DNA of 17,734 nt, from the NCBI GenBank assembly GCA_003219335.1, contig QHOF01000032.1, forward strand, positions 1-17,734, given 5' to 3'. Each line of letters starts with the position of its first letter. The first letter of the stretch is position 1. Positions 14,644 through 17,734 of the stretch are shown here, piece by piece. A program made the translations under genes and the position numbers. The notes under the pieces were generated by a model, which ran no database searches, was not told where the DNA came from, and saw only the letters and a program-made list of their open reading frames with translations. The stretch is from Verrucomicrobiota bacterium. Its GTDB lineage: Bacteria > Verrucomicrobiota > Verrucomicrobiia > Chthoniobacterales > UBA10450.

Positions 14644-15213
14644 ATGACCAGCCGCCAGGCGAACTGTGTCGCCCATTCTAACCTGTTGACGATCCGTCGA
14701 ATTCTTTCGTGCGGCCTGATCGCGTCTTTTCTCTCTGCGCCGTGCGCGTTTGGCGTTGATGAGCTGGTGCCGCCGTTCGGGTTTCGTTGGAATGACTCAA
14801 TGCGGCGTGTGGAAGACGTGCTCCACGGCGCGAAAGCCAAAATTACCTCGCGCGAAAAAAAGGAGAACAAGGAAGTTTGGACTGTAGAAGGGCTGGTTCA
14901 TCCTGGACTCAAGCGCAGCATGTTTACTTTCAAACAACGGTCGCTTGTCGCGGTGGAGCTGCAATACGAATACCCGGATTGGTCGATCGAACGTTACAAC
15001 CAGCGGATGGGAGAAATCCGCAAATACTTCGATGAGAAGTACGGCACCGGAAAACTGGTCTCGCGCTCTCGCGATCACGATACCGACGTCATTCAGACGC
15101 TCGTCGGCTATCAATGGATGGTCGGCACGACGATGCTCGAGCTTTTTTACTTCTCAGCGCAACACGACAATCTCGTTTACCGCACCATCTCTGTGGACTA
15201 CAAAGCGCTGTAG
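14644..15213 (+). CDS. Small exported protein of unknown function
   Basis: A 189-residue protein with a signal peptide: basic IRR at 17-19, hydrophobic LSCGLIASFLSAPCAFG to about residue 37, then a soluble part starting VDELVPPFGFRWNDSM. That part continues with VEDVLHGAKAKITSREKK, then strand-like WTVEGLVHPGLKRSMFTF and LVAVELQYEYPDW, and a helix RYNQRMGEIRKYFDEKYGTG. The pattern of a short helix plus strands around a FGFRWNDS opening is seen in small periplasmic proteins, but I cannot name a family. I chose ATG 14644 because AAGG lies about 10 nt upstream; ATG 14623 or TTG 14617 are alternatives. It is transcribed away from dnaA. Confidence 0.6.
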   Translation: MTSRQANCVAHSNLLTIRRILSCGLIASFLSAPCAFGVDELVPPFGFRWNDSMRRVEDVLHGAKAKITSREKKENKEVWTVEGLVHPGLKRSMFTFKQRSLVAVELQYEYPDWSIERYNQRMGEIRKYFDEKYGTGKLVSRSRDHDTDVIQTLVGYQWMVGTTMLELFYFSAQHDNLVYRTISVDYKAL

Positions 15214-15253
15214 CCGGTTCGCGCATTCGAAGAAATTATTTCGACAACCCATT

Positions 15254-15333
15254 GCTGTAGGGTGCGCTGTCCTCAGCGCATCAAATCTCAGCTCGCCGCT
15301 GCGATTCCCGCTGAGGACAGCGGATTCTACAGC
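15254..15333. repeat. Palindromic repeat 'GCTGTAG..CTACAGC'
   Basis: GCTGTAG (15254-15260) pairs with CTACAGC (15327-15333), and CGCTGTCCTCAGCG (15265-15278) is a perfect 14-bp inverted match to CGCTGAGGACAGCG (15309-15322). Each inner arm is itself close to a hairpin. The design (TAGGG, inner stem, centre, inner stem, CTA) resembles the 12607-12658 element. Confidence 0.75.
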
Positions 15334-15393
15334 GCTTGCTGGGGAGACTTTCCGATTCCTCGTTCCGCGCCGTATTACGGAAAAGATCGACAT

Positions 15394-15412
15394 AAACGCG
15401 CCGGGCGCGTTT
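15394..15412 (+). terminator. Hairpin with short T-run just before the DUF202 start
   Basis: AAACGCGC-CGG-GCGCGTTT is a perfect 8-bp stem with a 3-nt loop, followed by TCCTTG. It could end transcription from the exported-protein gene, or hide the ribosome site of the DUF202 gene, whose ATG is 9 nt further on. The T-run is only three to four bases, so terminator status is weak. Confidence 0.35.
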
Positions 15413-15421
15413 CCTTGAGCA

Positions 15422-15985
15422 ATGGCACAGCGACAACGACATCGCGAAATTCCGTCGGAAAACCGCGCGGCGGAACACTTGGCCAATGAGCGCACCTTTC
15501 TCGCGTGGATGCGCACGACGATTGCGTTGATCAGTCTCGGCTTCGTGCTCGCGCGCATTGGTCCGTGGTTAACCGAGAGCGGAACGCACGCGCCGCACCT
15601 GATCACCAGAGCCTGGCCGGTCGGCATGGGTCTCGTCATTTTTGGGGCGCTGCTTACTCTGCTGGCCGCATGGCGCTACGATGCGGTGAACCGGGAGATC
15701 GAAGCCGGATTTGACAACCAATTATCTCGGACTTTCTCTGCGCTCTCCTCTGGTGCCATCGGCTTCACCGCTCTCGGAGAAGATGGACAATGTCCGTCAG
15801 ATGGAGCAGGCCGGGGCTGCTGCTGTGGTTCTTCATTCGCTGTTCGAAGAGCAACTCCAAGCCGGGGCGCCGGAATTCCGCGTCGATCCGAAGACGTACC
15901 TGGAGCACATGTCGAAAGCAAAGCGCACCGGCGGTATTCCAATTATCGCCAGCCTGAATTGCACCACGCTTGGAGGCTGGCTTAG
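15422..15985 (+). CDS. DUF202/YidH-like membrane protein, truncated and fused to out-of-frame sequence
   Basis: The first 95 or so residues match the DUF202 (YidH) family: NRAAEHLANERTFLAWMRTT followed by a membrane span (IALISLGFVLARIG), then a second span (AWPVGMGLVIFGALLTLLAAW) and RYDAVNREIEAG. DUF202 proteins normally have a third span after this loop. Here the reading frame instead runs into low-sense sequence (from about 15710 to the stop at 15985) that, in another frame, encodes a dihydroorotate-dehydrogenase-like protein. The third span is therefore missing and the gene is probably non-functional. Family function is not established. Confidence 0.7.
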   Translation: MAQRQRHREIPSENRAAEHLANERTFLAWMRTTIALISLGFVLARIGPWLTESGTHAPHLITRAWPVGMGLVIFGALLTLLAAWRYDAVNREIEAGFDNQLSRTFSALSSGAIGFTALGEDGQCPSDGAGRGCCCGSSFAVRRATPSRGAGIPRRSEDVPGAHVESKAHRRYSNYRQPELHHAWRLA

Positions 15986-16061
15986 CTACGCGCGACGAAT
16001 CACCGAAGCAGGCGCCGATGCGTTGGAATTGAACATCTACAAAATACCCACGCATGATTGA
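15708..16061 (+). pseudogene. Dihydroorotate-dehydrogenase-like protein, N-terminal fragment
   Basis: In the frame of 15711 the sequence reads DLTTNYLGLSLRSPLVPSAS, PLSEKMDNVRQMEQAGAAAV, VLHSLFEEQLQ and on to IPIIASLNCTTLGGWLSYAR and AGADALELNIYKIPT. This is the expected beginning of the FMN-binding DHOD-like (PyrD/PreA-type) barrel found in many bacteria. The usual ATG before Asp is replaced by CCG at the junction with the DUF202 gene, leaving TTG 15711 as the only start. After about 115 residues the match stops near 16047, where D-lactate-dehydrogenase sequence begins. Roughly two thirds of a normal 330-residue protein is absent. Confidence 0.75.
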
Positions 16062-16404
16062 CGCGAGAGCGATTGAGAAAATGAAACCCGGCGTCATGCT
16101 CATCAACACCAGTCGTGGAGGGCTGCTGGACACTGTCGCCGTAATCAGAGCACTGAAGAGCGGGAAGATTGGCTATCTCGGACTCGACGTTTACGAAGAA
16201 GAAGAGCAAATCTTTTTCGAAGACCGCTCCGGCCTGATCATTCCCGACGACGTGTTCGCGCGGCTGCTGACGTTTCCGAATGTCATCATCACCGGCCATC
16301 AGGCGTTCTTCACGCGCGAAGCATTGGAGAACATCGCTGTCACGACCATCGGCAACATCACCAAATTCGAAAATGGTCAGCCAGTGGAAAGGCTTGGCGG
16401 CTAG
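16054..16404 (+). pseudogene. D-lactate dehydrogenase / 2-hydroxyacid dehydrogenase, C-terminal fragment
   Basis: Residues MIDARAIEKMKPGVMLINTS, RGGLLDT, IGYLGLDVYEEEEQIFFEDR and FPNVIITGHQAFFTREALEN are the C-terminal third of an LdhA-type NAD-dependent D-2-hydroxyacid dehydrogenase. The last motif carries the catalytic histidine. The N-terminal catalytic part and the GxGxxG NAD motif are missing. The ATG at 16054 is an internal Met codon of the family (MINxxA), not a real start. The piece is in a different frame from the DHOD-like fragment that touches it, so it is not an in-frame fusion. Confidence 0.8.
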
Positions 16405-16409
16405 CGTGT

Positions 16410-16484
16410 TTAATTTCGATGTGACCGAAGCAGGCGCAGGCCGTTGAGGATGACCACGCAAGTCCACTGGCTTGGCGCAGCTAT
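16410..16484 (-). pseudogene. Possible C-terminal remnant of a metal-transporting P-type ATPase
   Basis: On the minus strand the codons from 16484 to the TAA at 16410-16412 read …WTCVVILNGLRLLRSHRN. The VVILNGLRLLR ending is the typical last helix of heavy-metal (P1B) ATPases. An in-frame stop lies just upstream (16485-16487), so only about 25 codons remain. The match is short and could be chance. Confidence 0.3.
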
Positions 16485-16760
16485 TGGCTAGGTGACCTGC
16501 CCGGCCAAATACATGCGCGAGGCCTCTTCCATTAATTTTCGACGTAGCGTTCGCCTAGGGGCTTGGTTGCCTTGGCACCGAGCTGCGTTACCGGCTGGCA
16601 CGGTGGCGGTTGGTTTCGCCTGTGGTCTGAGGAACGAGAGAGCATTGTCCGGAACTTGCCTCCGCCATTTCCGTAGAATGAAGTGACAGATGAAACCACC
16701 CCCCCAGCTGGAGCGGCAAAGGGTTGCTCTGCCGCGTGAGGAGGATTACAAATCTTCCTG
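16485..16760. other. Gap without a supported gene
   Basis: With the ATPase-like remnant this forms a 356-nt stretch between gene fragments and the glycosyltransferase. No ORF here looks real on either strand. It contains an eight-base C run near 16698-16705 and, at its end, GAGGAGG (16738-16744), probably the ribosome site of the next gene though 16 nt from its ATG. Confidence 0.45.
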
Positions 16761-17734
16761 ATGCGTCCTGAACTGATTTCGGTCATTTTGCCCGTTTTCA
16801 ACGAGGCGGACAACCTGAAGGAGCTCTTGCCGGCTCTCTTTCGCAGCCTCGAAGCTCTCGGCCTTTCCTACGAGGTCATTGTGGTGGACGACGGCAGCAC
16901 CGACCAAACGGGCGAGATTGTCCGGCAACTGGCGCGGCCGCAGCTGCGCCTTATCCAGTTACGTCGTAATGCCGGTCAGACGGCGGCTCTCATGGCCGGG
17001 ATTCGCTTTTCCAAGGGAGATATCCTCATCTCCATGGATGGCGATTTCCAGAATGATCCGGCCGATATTCCGCAGCTCTTGGCCAAACTGGATGAAGGCT
17101 ACGATCTCGTCTCGGGCTGGCGGCAAAGGCGCAAGGACGCCGCGCTCCGGCGCAAATTTCCGAGCTCGCTGGCCAACCGGCTCATCTCGGCGGTTTCGGG
17201 GATTCATCTGCACGATTATGGATGCACCCTGAAAGCCTATCGGCGGCAGGCGCTGCAAGGCGTTCAACTTTACGGCGAGATGCATCGTTTCATTCCGATT
17301 TACGCGTATTGGAACGGGGCGCGCGTGACCGAGATTCCAGTGAGGCATCATGCGCGGCGGCACGGTGTCTCCCACTACAACTTAAAACGAATTCCGAAGG
17401 TTTTGTTCGATTTGTTAGTCGTGGTTTTCCTGCATCGCTTTGCGCAACGACCGATGTACATTTTTGGCGGGGTCGGTTTAATCAACTTTGGCATTGGCGT
17501 GATCGCCGGCGGCGCGGCTCTGTATTACAAATTTTTTGGGCACAAATCCTTCATCACAACGCCGCTCCCGCTGCTCTTTGTCATGGCTTTTATCACCGGG
17601 GTAATGTGTTTTCTCATGGGGCTGCTCGCTGAATTGCTCGTGCGTACTTATTATGAATCGCAGAACAAGGCGACTTACATGATTTCATATGCCGGCGTGG
17701 AGCAGGATGGCGACGGTCTTTCGCGCGCATCGGA
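16761..17734 (+). CDS. Family 2 glycosyltransferase, polyprenyl-phosphate sugar transferase type (3' end outside window)
   Basis: The frame opens at ATG 16761 and is still open at the window end (324 codons). The GT-A domain starts LISVILPVFNEADNLKELLP; DDGSTDQ (43-49) and SMDGDFQNDP (91-100, the DxD-type metal site) are the nucleotide-sugar motifs. DYGCTLKAYRR (152-162) and GEMHRFIPIYA (172-182) are typical of the DPM1/ArnC/GtrB branch. Two membrane spans follow at about 232-253 and 269-290. Relatives load a sugar onto undecaprenyl or dolichyl phosphate on the cytoplasmic side for use in envelope glycans or lipid A changes. The sugar is unknown. An in-frame stop upstream (16737-16739) limits the start to this ATG. 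Confidence 0.93.
   Translation, partial: MRPELISVILPVFNEADNLKELLPALFRSLEALGLSYEVIVVDDGSTDQTGEIVRQLARPQLRLIQLRRNAGQTAALMAGIRFSKGDILISMDGDFQNDPADIPQLLAKLDEGYDLVSGWRQRRKDAALRRKFPSSLANRLISAVSGIHLHDYGCTLKAYRRQALQGVQLYGEMHRFIPIYAYWNGARVTEIPVRHHARRHGVSHYNLKRIPKVLFDLLVVVFLHRFAQRPMYIFGGVGLINFGIGVIAGGAALYYKFFGHKSFITTPLPLLFVMAFITGVMCFLMGLLAELLVRTYYESQNKATYMISYAGVEQDGDGLSRAS

Noticed and set aside
14413..14676. Minus-strand ORF of 87 codons near the oriC candidate
   Set aside because: It overlaps the start of the exported-protein gene, has no recognised domain and no ribosome site; it is possibly a remnant but unsupported.
15422..16404. A genuine multidomain fusion protein
   Set aside because: The three parts are in different frames at both junctions and each lacks essential portions.

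Overview
The window looks like chromosomal DNA of a free-living, Gram-negative-type bacterium. My best guess is a soil or freshwater Verrucomicrobiota lineage of the Chthoniobacterales/Spartobacteria kind. This guess rests on the mix of housekeeping families, the style of the proteins and the density of short palindromic intergenic repeats; there is no rRNA or other decisive marker. It holds a chromosomal replication neighbourhood (dnaA, dnaN and a candidate oriC) among housekeeping genes, not an obvious island. I found no CRISPR array, tRNA, rRNA, transposase, integrase or recognisable defence system.

Layout. 1-4670: end of mutM (DNA repair), a convergent ferritin-like gene, a DUF2007/zinc-ribbon gene, a membrane-anchored LysM protein whose C-terminus resembles an L,D-transpeptidase without its cysteine, accA (fatty-acid synthesis), an exported papain-like candidate 4 nt behind accA, and a 33-residue proline-rich ORF. 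4670-6700: two unrelated alpha/beta-hydrolase esterases, divergently arranged; the second carries a frameshift. 6692-8948: ubiX (prenylated FMN), a coupled DUF374 acyltransferase, and folD (one-carbon metabolism). 8986-11308: a geranylgeranyl-reductase-like flavoprotein and, divergently, an M50 rhomboid-independent intramembrane protease with two CBS domains. 11433-14011: dnaN and dnaA on the minus strand, with dnaA broken in frame before DNA-binding domain IV. 14012-14643: candidate oriC with DnaA-box-like sites and an AT-rich tract. 14644-15213: a small exported protein. 15422-16484: a run of gene remnants (DUF202 N-part, dihydroorotate-dehydrogenase-like N-part, D-lactate-dehydrogenase C-part, possible P-type ATPase tail). 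16761-end: a GT2 polyprenyl-phosphate-type glycosyltransferase, open at the window edge.

The strongest non-genic signal is a set of at least six kinds of short inverted-repeat elements filling nearly all gaps between genes. Several abut or supply stop codons (dnaA, folD, the flavoprotein, the DUF374 gene, mutM), and two related hairpin arrays sit between convergent gene pairs. The second signal is damage: two single-site frame breaks (dnaA, esterase) and two abrupt gene-to-gene junctions near 15707 and 16050. These may be real decay or assembly error, and only reads can separate the two.
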